Positions 6,906 through 14,713 of a DNA stretch of 36,105 nucleotides are shown here, in pieces. The position numbers were made by a program, and so were the translations under genes. This stretch comes from a virus. Within the stretch, counting starts at the first letter, position 1. The number at the start of each line of letters is the position of its first letter. The stretch covers positions 1 to 36,105 of IMG/VR virus record IMGVR_UViG_3300022213_000175; one strand, given 5' to 3'. The notes under the pieces were generated by a model. It saw nothing but the letters and a program-made list of their open reading frames with translations, was not told where the DNA came from and searched no databases.

Positions 6906-7386
6906 GCTGAGCCTCGGGTGTCGGGGGCGGGGGCGCCTCCTCGGGTGCCCCCGAAGGCGGGGGCGATGGCAGGGGTGCAGACGGGGGCGGTGACTGCGTC
7001 GGGACGACATCGTCTATCGCTGCGCTCTCCGGTAGCGGGAGCGCCCACCGAGAGAGTAGCACCGAGACGACCGCGGTCGCGGCGGGCAGGAGGATCCGCT
7101 CGGCGACGGACACGCGCCACCAGCGGCGCGCCTCGATCCGCTCTTTCTCGCGTGCGCGGAGCTCGATGCGACGGTCCTTTCGCTCGCTCGCTCGCTCGCG
7201 CGCCTCGAGGCGCTCTCGCTCCTCCCGCCGCTCCTCGACGTCGGCGATCCGATTCAGGACGACCAAAAGCTCGTCGAGGCGGTCGCGCACGATCTCGAGA
7301 TCGTCTCCGTTGCGGGCGACCTGTTGACGGATGCGCGCGAGGTCAGCGCGCAGCTCGAGCACGAGCTCGCGAGTCTCGTCCGCCAC
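6898..7386 (-). CDS. Coiled-coil protein with one membrane span and Pro-rich tail, 162 residues
   Basis: Residues 5-90 are a strong coiled coil (ELRADLARIRQQVARNGDDL then a run of Glu/Arg). Residues about 97-118 form a membrane span (RILLPAATAVVSVLLSRWAL), and the rest is Pro/Ser/Ala-rich. A coiled coil followed by one span is the layout of XhlA-type haemolysin/holin accessory proteins and of some spanin-like proteins. Its place near the end of the tail/lysis part of the block supports a lysis role. The Pro-rich tail is unusual for XhlA. Confidence 0.5.
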   Translation of the reverse strand: MADETRELVLELRADLARIRQQVARNGDDLEIVRDRLDELLVVLNRIADVEERREERERLEARERASERKDRRIELRAREKERIEARRWWRVSVAERILLPAATAVVSVLLSRWALPLPESAAIDDVVPTQSPPPSAPLPSPPPSGAPEEAPPPPTPEAQHD

Positions 7387-7390
7387 GGGA

Positions 7391-7654
7391 TCACGCTGCG
7401 GGGTGTGAGGTCGGTCCCGTGTCCGGCGAAAAGAGCGCGACCGCGTCGTCGTCCAACCAGGGTGACGCTGCCTCGGTGATCCCGTGCATGAGCGCCGCGG
7501 CGCACCGCGACGCGATCCGCTGCCACTCGTTCGGGGTGATCTTGCGCCCGCCGTCGGAGGAGCGGGCGATCGCGCCCTTGATCTCGGTGAACGCGGTGAT
7601 CGCCACCGCTATGCCGATCTCGATCAGCGCGGGCAGTAGACCGACGAGCTTCAC
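7391..7654 (-). CDS. Small membrane protein, 87 residues, possible holin
   Basis: The GTG start (7654) is preceded by a GAGGGGG ribosome site; an upstream ATG would lack one. Residues 3-26 are hydrophobic (VGLLPALIEIGIAVAITAFT), followed by a segment of the kind ...GGRKITPNEWQRIASRCAAAL. This layout, a hydrophobic start then DG-K-TP-x-EW, is common in small proteins of phage lysis regions. It lies between the SGNH hydrolase and the coiled-coil membrane protein. I infer a holin-like role with moderate doubt. Confidence 0.5.
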   Translation of the reverse strand: MKLVGLLPALIEIGIAVAITAFTEIKGAIARSSDGGRKITPNEWQRIASRCAAALMHGITEAASPWLDDDAVALFSPDTGPTSHPAA

Positions 7655-7680
7655 GGGACCCCCTCGGGCGGGAGCATAGC

Positions 7681-8349
7681 TCAGAGCGCCGCTTGCCACC
7701 CCACCCACTGCAACGAGCCCGCGGTCGCGTACCCGGCGAGGTCGTAATGCACTGCGTCGTTGAGCGTGATCCCCGTGTAGTCGGCAAGCGCGCGCGTGGC
7801 GCGAGCGGCGACCGCGGACACGTTCGCAGCGCGAATCACCGCGAATTCCGAATAGGACGCATCCTCAGTCCTCATGTTCTGAACCACGATCCGCACGTTC
7901 GGGAACGCTGCCTCGATCAGCGCGCACGTTTGCCCGATCCGTGCGGCATAGGCGGCGCTCTCCGCACCGTTCTGCGCGTCGTTCTCGCCGATCATGAGCA
8001 CGCACAAGGTGACGTCGCGGCGATCAATCCCGAGCGCGGTGCAGTCGGCGATGGCGTTCGGGAGCTCGGTCGTCTCCACCCCCGAGAGGATCTGACCGTT
8101 CGTCGCGCGGCGAATGATGGTCCCCGTTCCCATGTTCGCCGCGAGGTACGGGAGCACCCCCGGATCGGGACCGGTCCCGCTCGAGTCGGGCCATGCGGAG
8201 AGGTTGACGCCCCCGTCGCGGACGCTGATCCCCGCGGGGAGCGTGACCCCGCCATAGACGGTGTCCGTCGCCCCGACCCCATGGGCGATCGAGTGCCCGA
8301 GCACGAGTGCGACGCTCGGCGAGTCGGGCTTTGCACCCGCCGAGCTCAC
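7681..8349 (-). CDS. SGNH/GDSL-family hydrolase, 222 residues
   Basis: It starts at the GTG of a GTGA overlap with the upstream gene. The SGNH blocks are visible: block I GHSIAHG with nucleophile Ser20, an Asn-Gly near 84-85 as a possible block II, block III GEND with Asn123, and block V DAVH with Asp198 and His201 completing the catalytic pair. These enzymes hydrolyse ester bonds, often acetyl groups on polysaccharides. Its place directly after tail genes suggests a virion-associated esterase that trims host surface sugars, or a lysis enzyme. The Asp in the usual GDS motif is replaced by His, which occurs in divergent members. Confidence 0.75.
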   Translation of the reverse strand: MSSAGAKPDSPSVALVLGHSIAHGVGATDTVYGGVTLPAGISVRDGGVNLSAWPDSSGTGPDPGVLPYLAANMGTGTIIRRATNGQILSGVETTELPNAIADCTALGIDRRDVTLCVLMIGENDAQNGAESAAYAARIGQTCALIEAAFPNVRIVVQNMRTEDASYSEFAVIRAANVSAVAARATRALADYTGITLNDAVHYDLAGYATAGSLQWVGWQAAL

Positions 8350-9068
8350 GCGAAAGGGCCCGTCGTCCTCACCCTCCGCGAGTAGACCGACGCGGCGAGC
8401 GTCGGGGTCCCCGTCGTCACTGACACGTGCACGACCGCGCAACAGAATCGCCGATTCGCCGCCGCCCCGAGCGCCGCGGGAGCGGTGCCCGCGAGCACGA
8501 TCTCCCCCTGATCACTCGTCCGCTGCACCCGCCCGGTCACGCGGGGCACGCCGGCCGAGTCGAACGTGACCGAGCCGTAAACCTGGCTCGGTACGTTCGT
8601 GTTCGATCCGTTCGCGGCTGCGGTGACCGCTGCTCCGGTCGGGCCCGCCTGCGCTGCGTTGACTACGGTCGTGCTGTTCGGGTAGATAAGGAGCCCGGTC
8701 CCGTTCGCCGTGCCGCGTCCCGCGCTGTTCGCGTCCCGAAACCACGTCGCTAGGCCATACTTCGCGGTCGACAGCGGCATTGCGCCGATGTTCATGCACC
8801 ATTCGAACCGGTCCGTCTCGTCGGACCAATCCGGGTAAAGGTCGGTGAGGAGCACGTCAAAGTCGGGCGCAGTCTCTTGCCACCCGTCGTATTGCACGAC
8901 GTCGCCCGCCATCACAAACGTGAGCCCCCCCGAGCCATCGTGCGCGGTGCCCGTCGTCGTGCGGGCCCCCGGATCGTTGAGCGACCCCCAACCGGTGATC
9001 AAGTCGAACGCGGGGACCGAGGCGCCCCCTGCCAGCGCGACGGGCGCCCCCGTGAAGTAGCCCGACAC
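8346..9068 (-). CDS. Putative tail/receptor-binding structural protein, 240 residues
   Basis: It starts at GTG four bases after the upstream stop. The product is rich in Gly, Thr, Ser and Ala with short beta-type segments (DGSGGLTFVMAGDVVQYDGW ... FCCAVVHVSVTTG) and few charged residues, typical of beta-sandwich virion appendage proteins with a lectin-like fold. It sits between the tail-hub gene and the SGNH hydrolase, so these may form a tail-tip host-recognition set. There is no specific family match. Confidence 0.5.
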   Translation of the reverse strand: MSGYFTGAPVALAGGASVPAFDLITGWGSLNDPGARTTTGTAHDGSGGLTFVMAGDVVQYDGWQETAPDFDVLLTDLYPDWSDETDRFEWCMNIGAMPLSTAKYGLATWFRDANSAGRGTANGTGLLIYPNSTTVVNAAQAGPTGAAVTAAANGSNTNVPSQVYGSVTFDSAGVPRVTGRVQRTSDQGEIVLAGTAPAALGAAANRRFCCAVVHVSVTTGTPTLAASVYSRRVRTTGPFA

Positions 9069-9072
9069 GGGA

Positions 9073-9381
9073 TCAGCCCGGACCGACGGAGGACATTGCG
9101 GTCACCTCGACCGAGGCGCTCGTCGCGGCGCACGCGAGACCAAACTCCCCGCGGCGGATCGCCCGCACGTGCTCGACCCCCCCTTTGAGCGTCTCGTAAG
9201 CGCTCCCGAGGCTCGCCGCGTCGGTCACGTCGCCGAGCTCGAGGTACAGGTCGGAGGCACAGAAAAGCCGATACCACTTCGGCGCCCCCGTCGTCGGGGC
9301 GAGGTAGCGCCGCACCTTGTTTGCGGTGCTTTCGCTCGTGTCGATCGACGGTACGTTGATGACGAGCTGTTTCGCCGCCAT
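9073..9381 (-). CDS. Small tail-region protein, 102 residues
   Basis: The ATG has a GGGGGGT ribosome site. The product (AAKQLVINVPSIDTSESTAN...) is a mix of strands and helices without a known motif. It has a Trp-Tyr-Arg cluster near residue 36 and a Gly-rich end. By position it is probably a minor virion protein or an adaptor for the following beta-rich protein. Function unknown. Confidence 0.55.
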   Translation of the reverse strand: MAAKQLVINVPSIDTSESTANKVRRYLAPTTGAPKWYRLFCASDLYLELGDVTDAASLGSAYETLKGGVEHVRAIRRGEFGLACAATSASVEVTAMSSVGPG

Positions 9382-9399
9382 GAGACCCCCCGCGACAGT

Positions 9400-10944
9400 C
9401 TACCTCGGGACGCGGAGCGTGATCGTCGTGCGGTCCGCGGCGAGTCGCGGAGGCGCGACGATCGTCGCGAGCTTGCTCGTCCATCCGCGTTCGTCGTCGG
9501 TGATCCGCACGGTGTCGCCCTCGCGGAGGTCGAACCGCATTCGATCGACCACCGCGTACCGGGTGACGAGCGCGGGGATCGCCTCCCGCGCGACCCGATC
9601 CTCGAGCACGCGGAGCACGGTCCCCTCGTCCCAGGTCCAGTCAATGACCTGTACCCCCCGTGCCCGGCGCAATCCGAAGCGCGCGCGACTATCCGCGCAG
9701 ATCCCCGACCGGATCACCGTGACCGACTGGCTCGAGGTCGATCCGGGCTCGGCGGTGAGCGGGACAGAGCTCGCGAGCTCGCGCGCGCTCACTCCGCCGG
9801 TGACGACGACCCGAGCGCGGTACACGCCCGCCCGATCTTCCCGGTAGTCGGCGGTAAACTCGTTCGTCGGTCCGGGGGTCTCGGTGCGGACCGTCGACGC
9901 CGCCTCGAGGTGACGCCCGGTCGTGAGCTCGGCGACGACGCGAGCGCCCGAGGGGGTCCAGTCGCGCCCGACGAGGTAGCGGCGACCGGTGGGCCCGATC
10001 CGGACGACGACGGGCAGGTCGGGGAGGAGCACGCTCTCGAGCCACGTCCAAGCGTCGGACATCGGCTGATCAATCCACGTGTCGACGAGGTAGGCGGAGA
10101 GGAGCTCCTCGACCTCCGCGGCTCGGTCCCACTCGAGCGTATCGGGCGCCCACCGCCGACACAGATAGGTGACGACCTCCCATGCGGATCGCGGTCCGCC
10201 TCCCGTGTCCGGGTGAAACCCCGCGAACAGCGATCGCGCGTCGGTGGCGGTGGCGGGGTAGCCGGTCGCAGAGTCGGCGAACGTCGCCGCACGGACGCCC
10301 TTCCCGAGCAGGTCGACCTTTCCCGCGACGGTCTGATCCGCCTCCCCGACGGTGACGTCGTTGCGTATCCGGCACCCGGTGAGGTCGAGGTCGGGATCCT
10401 CGGACACGATCGCGAGGGTGTCCGCCCGCGTCGCAGACCATTGCGCGAGCGCGACGGGAACGACCGGGTACGGGGTCGCGGTCCCCTCGTAGCCCGGGAA
10501 GCCGAAGATCACCGGGTACGCGACCCCCTCGTCGCCGAGCGTACCGGTGACGGGCCACGTGAGCGCCCCCGCGCGAGAGAACGCATCGGGGACCGGGAGC
10601 CCGACGACGAGCTCCGAATCCGAGTCGATCTTGCAGCGCATCGGCTGATCGTCCGTGTCGTATTCGACCTCGACGAGCGCACCCGCGAGCACGACGAGCG
10701 CCTCGTCGTAGGTGGTGCCCGCGAGCCACCGGCGGAGCACCGCCCGAGCCCCCTGCATCCGGGGCGCGAGCGACGTCCACGCCGCCCGAGCGTCTTGCAC
10801 CTGGATCGCGATCCGCTCCGCTCCATCCTCGACCTCGAGATCGGAGAGCCCGGGCCGGTAAATGTGCGTCGCGTCGACCTCGATGCGATCGACCGACCAC
10901 CGATACGTGCGCCCCTCGACGACGATCTCGAGCAACCAATGCAC
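9400..10944 (-). CDS. Putative tail hub / baseplate-type protein, 514 residues
   Basis: The GTG at 10944 was chosen because a GGGAGGT ribosome site sits six bases upstream; a longer frame from 11004 is Arg-rich and lacks one. The N-terminus (HWLLEIVVEGRTYRWSVDRI) and the central part are beta-rich. The C-terminal end contains REGDTVRITDDERGWTSK, a GD-V-x-I-T-type segment common near the end of siphophage tail-hub proteins that follow the tape measure. The length of about 500 residues fits. It lies downstream of the 1089-residue tail protein and after the large non-coding repeat region, so it may have its own regulation. Specific family not confirmed. Confidence 0.5.
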   Translation of the reverse strand: MHWLLEIVVEGRTYRWSVDRIEVDATHIYRPGLSDLEVEDGAERIAIQVQDARAAWTSLAPRMQGARAVLRRWLAGTTYDEALVVLAGALVEVEYDTDDQPMRCKIDSDSELVVGLPVPDAFSRAGALTWPVTGTLGDEGVAYPVIFGFPGYEGTATPYPVVPVALAQWSATRADTLAIVSEDPDLDLTGCRIRNDVTVGEADQTVAGKVDLLGKGVRAATFADSATGYPATATDARSLFAGFHPDTGGGPRSAWEVVTYLCRRWAPDTLEWDRAAEVEELLSAYLVDTWIDQPMSDAWTWLESVLLPDLPVVVRIGPTGRRYLVGRDWTPSGARVVAELTTGRHLEAASTVRTETPGPTNEFTADYREDRAGVYRARVVVTGGVSARELASSVPLTAEPGSTSSQSVTVIRSGICADSRARFGLRRARGVQVIDWTWDEGTVLRVLEDRVAREAIPALVTRYAVVDRMRFDLREGDTVRITDDERGWTSKLATIVAPPRLAADRTTITLRVPR

Positions 10945-10960
10945 GACGACCTCCCGCCAC

Positions 10961-10968
10961 AGACTACC
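10961..10968 (-). promoter_or_regulatory. Candidate -10 element before the tail-hub gene
   Basis: On the leftward strand CGGTAGTCT lies just upstream of the ribosome site of the hub gene and resembles the GGTA-N3-T motif seen elsewhere in this genome. With the non-coding array behind it, a separate promoter here is plausible. Confidence 0.3.
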
Positions 10969-11020
10969 GCGACGAGGCGCTCGTCCGCCCCGCAACGGTA
11001 GCACCTACGTTTCACGGCGA

Positions 11021-11039
11021 CCCGCGCCGGAGGCGCGGG
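11021..11039. terminator. Strong GC hairpin (8-bp stem, 3-base loop)
   Basis: CCCGCGCC-gga-GGCGCGGG is a perfect inverted repeat at the downstream edge (for leftward transcripts) of the non-coding array. No T-run follows on either strand, so it could be a pause, a processing site or an RNA structure rather than a simple terminator. Confidence 0.4.
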
Positions 11040-11040
11040 C

Positions 11041-11305
11041 GAGCGCGTGTGGAACGTTTCGGGTCAACCGTCGCGTCGGTTGCTCCCGAGCGTTTCACGA
11101 CGAATTGCGATCGTGTCCGCATGGACGTTTCACGGCTGCACCCGCGTGAAACGGGCGTCGTAGAGCGTGTGGAACGTTTCGGGTGTTCCCGTCGTCGACG
11201 GTTGCCTCCGCGCGTTCCACGGGCGATCCGCCGCTCGGCGGTGGGCACGTTTCACACGTGACCCGCGTGAAACGGGCGTCGTAGAGCGTGTGGAACGTTT
11301 CGGGT
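11041..11305. repeat. Non-coding tandem repeat array with CGTTTCAC boxes
   Basis: Two units of 122 and 121 bases (11041-11162 and 11163-11283) and the start of a third (11284-11305) are visible. Each unit begins with GAGCG(C)GTGTGGAACGTTTCGGGT and ends with ACCCGCGTGAAACGGGCGTCGTA. Each contains an inverted repeat, CGTTTCAC ... GTGAAACG, at 11126-11133/11146-11153 and 11248-11255/11267-11274. Further CGTTTC boxes lie at 11008, 11055, 11091, 11175 and 11296. The middles differ in sequence but both can fold (for example CAACCG/CGGTTG at 11065-11082). The repeat length shifts reading frame, so it is not a protein repeat. The rest of the gap to 11442 shows no gene. Confidence 0.75.
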
Positions 11306-11442
11306 GCTCTTGTCCGATCCGGTCGAGGTCGACGTCTGCTCAGCGTTCCCGCCGTGTGCCGCGCGCGGTCGGGCCCCGGGTCGAGAGAGCGGGCACCCGT
11401 CTTGCCTCTCCGCAATCCCCTAACGGTACGCGGCACCTCGCC

Positions 11443-14400
11443 TCAGCAGAGCTCGTCGACGGTGAGCGCTCCGACGGTAACGATCTCGTTCGTGCCCTCG
11501 GTCCCGAGCTTGCCGGTGATCGCGAGCGAATCGGTGACGACGCGCCCATAGACGAAGTCGTCGAGGCCAATCAGCGTCGAGCCCGAGCTCGTCGGAAGGC
11601 GGGGCACGACACACACGGGGACCTCGCCCGAGTCGACCACGTCGAGGAGCTCGGGGAGCGCTGCCGCGTCCTCTCCGGTCCCGATCGGGATCCCGCCGGA
11701 GATCGCGACGTAGCTCTCGGGCTCGCGGAGCTTGCGCGTGTCCTGATACTCGGGCCATGAATAGGTGATCCGCCGCGCGGGCGGTCCGAGCTCCCGAGCG
11801 GAGCTCACCCCGTCGCTCGAGATCGAGCGACGGACGAACGCGCGGCGCTCCCGGGTCCACCCCCATGCAGGTTCGGCGCCGAGCCCGAGCACGCGCCCGA
11901 TCGATAGGATCCCCGCACCATACTTGCTCGACGGGGAGGTCACCGAGGCGGTCGCGCTGATCCGCACGTAGCGCCGCACCGTGAGCGCGGACGGGTACAC
12001 GACGAGGAGCCCGCGGGGGCTCACGATCCGCAGGTCGCTCCCCGAGCTCGGGAAGCTCCCGATCGACGCGAGGGTGATCCGGAGCGGTTGGCGGGTCGCG
12101 CTCTGCGATCCCCAGAATCCGGCGCTATTCGCAAGAATGTTCACCGCGACGCTGTTCGATACGACGTAGCCCCCCGCGAGCTCGTTCTCGGCGAAATAGC
12201 GCGAGCCCTGCGTGCCGCCGTTCGCCGCGACGACCGACCCCGTGCGCGTGTAGGTGAGGCTCGAGCCTACGGTCAGGTCGAGGGTCCCGAGCGTCGTCCA
12301 TCCGGTCGACCCGTCGTCGGTCTCGAGGAGCCATTGATGCGGCCGCGCGCGGAGCGCGAGCAGCGCGATCCCGTCCCCGTACCACTCTGCATTGTCGAGA
12401 TCGTACACGAGCAGCGGTTGCGAGTCGCCGGTCGTGCGCCACGAATCCCGCGGCGAGGGCGACTGCGTCGGGTGTATGGCCTTGATCGGCCACGCATACG
12501 AGGTCGCGAGCGTCGTCGTCTCCCCGAGGTAGGTGGGCCCCCCGGTCGCGGCAATGAGCCCGAGCTCCTCGTCGTCGGCGGTGAGCTCGGGGACCGGGTA
12601 GGGGTTCGCTCTCCCGGGTACGGGCTTGCCGTAAGTATGCCCGCGGGATCCGGCGCTGTAGGCTTTCTCCCATTCGTCGGTCGATTCAATGGAGTGCTGC
12701 CACTCCCCGCCGAACGCGACCCCGACCCACCGGATCGCGTGCGTGCACGTCCCCGCGTGCGTCGCACCGTACCCCCACAGCACGCGATCGAGCGTCGCGA
12801 CCGCCCCGCTCGAGACGGAACCCCCCGTGCCCTTCGTCCACGTTTCCGCGAGATCGCCGGTCCCTTGCGTGTACCACCATTCCACTTTCCCCGCGGTGAG
12901 CATGACGCGGATGCGGGTCCACGTGAGGTTCCCGCCTCCGTCGGTCCCATTCATCGTGAGCGCGATCGACTCGATCGTTGCGCCGCTGTTCGCATTTTGC
13001 AGCGCGATCCCGTCGGTGCAGAGGTGCACGAGCACCTCGTACTCGTAGGTGGAATTGTCCGAGAGCCGAATGCTCGCCCCTGCGTTGAGCGCTCCGACCC
13101 CGAGCGCTTGCGCCCGCGTCGCGCCCGCGGTCACGTAGGCCTCGATCTCGAACATGACCGAGCTGTGCGCCACGGTCGCGGTGTAGCTCCACGTGTAGCC
13201 GCTCGCGAGCCCCGCGTTGAAATAGAGCGCGTCGTACCCGGCGGTCGACAAGCTCGGGAGCGTCGTCGTTGCGACCGCCGTCCACCCATGGTGATGCGGG
13301 TAGGCGATCGGGTAGTAGAGCCGCGACTCGATCGTCGTCGCGGGTGCGGAGGCGCCCCACGCCGCGCGGAGCTCGTGCGTGATCACCGTGCCGAGCGCCC
13401 CCGGACCGTGCGCGACCTGACTCCACCCACCGAGGCGAAGGACCCCGAGCACGTTGTCGGTGCTCGTGCTCCCCGGGCTGATCCCGTGCCCGACCAAGTA
13501 GACAGCGCCCGCCGCGGCGCACGCCCCCTGCCACTCGAGCCAATCGGTCGTCGTGTTCGGGTATGTGACCTCGCACGTGTATTTTGCCCAGGTCGCCCCC
13601 CCGTCGAGCGACCGATAGCACGCGAGATCCTCGTATACCGTCGCGGTCACGATCCGGGTCGCGTACAGGTAGATGACCCCGTCTGCGTCGACGACGGGGA
13701 CGACGACCTGAGCGTCGCGACCCGAATCGACGACAATCGCGGCTGCGTCCGCAAAGTCGCTGCGTGCGGAGGCGAGGAGGCGCACCTCTGGCGCCAGCGT
13801 CGAGGGGTTGACGTAGGCGACGAGAAAGTGTGATCCGGTCCACACGGGCCAATGCGCCGTCCCCGACAACGATGCGTTGACCGAATCGAAGGAGGCGCCC
13901 GCGGTGCTCGACGCAAACTGACTCGAGGTGCCGCTCCCGTCGGTCTCGTCGGTCGTGATCATGAGCCAGTCGAGCCCGTTCGGCCGATACGCGACGCGGA
14001 TCGCCCCAAACTCGAAGCTCGGCTGTGAGCTCCCGCCGAGCACGAACCGCGAGAATCCGGAGAACGTCGCCCCCTGATCGGTGGAGTAGAACGCGGCTTG
14101 ACGTAGGCCCGTGTTCGCAGACAGCCCGGAGTACAGGATCACCCGGTCGTTGCCCTCGTCATACACCAGACCGATCGGCCCCTCGAGCCCCGGAGCGTTC
14201 GCCGAAAACGTCGCGCCATCGGTCCACACGCCCGAGCGGGTGTCGTAGGACCAGACGCGACCGGTCTTTGCGCTGTTGTCCACCGCGGCGAGGACGATGA
14301 TTCCGTCGGGGAGCGCGCACGCCGCAACGCCGGTCCACGAGACCGAGCTCCCGAACGTCCCCGTGGCGCCCGCGCTGATCCCGCCGGAGAATCCGGTAAC

Positions 14401-14712
14401 GATGTTCGGGTCGTTCCATCCCCGATAGTCCGTCGACGCGGTGTCGTCGGCGAGGCGATACGCGATCTCGGCTCCGCCGGCACGACCCGCGTACCCGCCG
14501 CGCATCGTGCGCACGAACAGGTCGACCGACTGCGCACGGCTCACCTGCGGGCGCCACGTCGAATCGGTGTCGGTCGGGACCGGTTGCCCCGGTTGGGACC
14601 CGTCTTGCGTGTAGGCGCTCGAGCGGGTCGCGACCCCGATCGCGGCGAGAGCGTCGGAGTCGTGTCGCGCCTCGAGCACTACCAGACCGAATGTCGGATC
14701 GTCGCGTCCCAT
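11443..14712 (-). CDS. Large tail protein with sialidase-type Asp-box beta-propeller, 1089 residues
   Basis: The ATG lies just after the stop of the tape measure gene. At least two Asp-box motifs are visible (YSTDQGATFS near residue 229 and YRSLDGGATWAKY near 370), the hallmark turns of sialidase/BNR beta-propellers. The remainder is Gly/Thr/Ser-rich beta-type sequence with a laminin- or concanavalin-like look near 500-650. A long protein directly after the tape measure is usually part of the distal tail, so it is probably a tail-tip or adsorption protein that binds surface sugars. Sialidase catalytic residues are not evident, so binding is more likely than cleavage. Confidence 0.6.
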   Translation of the reverse strand: MGRDDPTFGLVVLEARHDSDALAAIGVATRSSAYTQDGSQPGQPVPTDTDSTWRPQVSRAQSVDLFVRTMRGGYAGRAGGAEIAYRLADDTASTDYRGWNDPNIVTGFSGGISAGATGTFGSSVSWTGVAACALPDGIIVLAAVDNSAKTGRVWSYDTRSGVWTDGATFSANAPGLEGPIGLVYDEGNDRVILYSGLSANTGLRQAAFYSTDQGATFSGFSRFVLGGSSQPSFEFGAIRVAYRPNGLDWLMITTDETDGSGTSSQFASSTAGASFDSVNASLSGTAHWPVWTGSHFLVAYVNPSTLAPEVRLLASARSDFADAAAIVVDSGRDAQVVVPVVDADGVIYLYATRIVTATVYEDLACYRSLDGGATWAKYTCEVTYPNTTTDWLEWQGACAAAGAVYLVGHGISPGSTSTDNVLGVLRLGGWSQVAHGPGALGTVITHELRAAWGASAPATTIESRLYYPIAYPHHHGWTAVATTTLPSLSTAGYDALYFNAGLASGYTWSYTATVAHSSVMFEIEAYVTAGATRAQALGVGALNAGASIRLSDNSTYEYEVLVHLCTDGIALQNANSGATIESIALTMNGTDGGGNLTWTRIRVMLTAGKVEWWYTQGTGDLAETWTKGTGGSVSSGAVATLDRVLWGYGATHAGTCTHAIRWVGVAFGGEWQHSIESTDEWEKAYSAGSRGHTYGKPVPGRANPYPVPELTADDEELGLIAATGGPTYLGETTTLATSYAWPIKAIHPTQSPSPRDSWRTTGDSQPLLVYDLDNAEWYGDGIALLALRARPHQWLLETDDGSTGWTTLGTLDLTVGSSLTYTRTGSVVAANGGTQGSRYFAENELAGGYVVSNSVAVNILANSAGFWGSQSATRQPLRITLASIGSFPSSGSDLRIVSPRGLLVVYPSALTVRRYVRISATASVTSPSSKYGAGILSIGRVLGLGAEPAWGWTRERRAFVRRSISSDGVSSARELGPPARRITYSWPEYQDTRKLREPESYVAISGGIPIGTGEDAAALPELLDVVDSGEVPVCVVPRLPTSSGSTLIGLDDFVYGRVVTDSLAITGKLGTEGTNEIVTVGALTVDELC

Positions 14713-14713
14713 C

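Noticed and set aside
9397-9402. Leftward -10-like TAGACT before the 9381 gene
   Set aside because: It includes the stop codon of the tail-hub gene in a very short gap, so the resemblance is probably chance.
9169-11001. Long rightward open frame of 610 codons
   Set aside because: It is antisense to the tail-hub and neighbouring genes, has Arg/Asp/Pro-rich composition typical of shadow frames in GC-rich DNA, and lacks a ribosome site.
11041-11305. Template and variable repeat of a diversity-generating retroelement
   Set aside because: No reverse transcriptase gene is present and the differences between units are not at adenines of a coding repeat.
11005-11442. CRISPR array or protein-coding repeat
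   Set aside because: The units are about 121 bases with only two and a bit copies, no uniform short repeats with spacers, and the unit length breaks reading frame.
12088-13833. Long rightward open frame of 581 codons
   Set aside because: It is fully antisense to the propeller tail protein and shows only Arg/Pro/Glu-rich shadow sequence.
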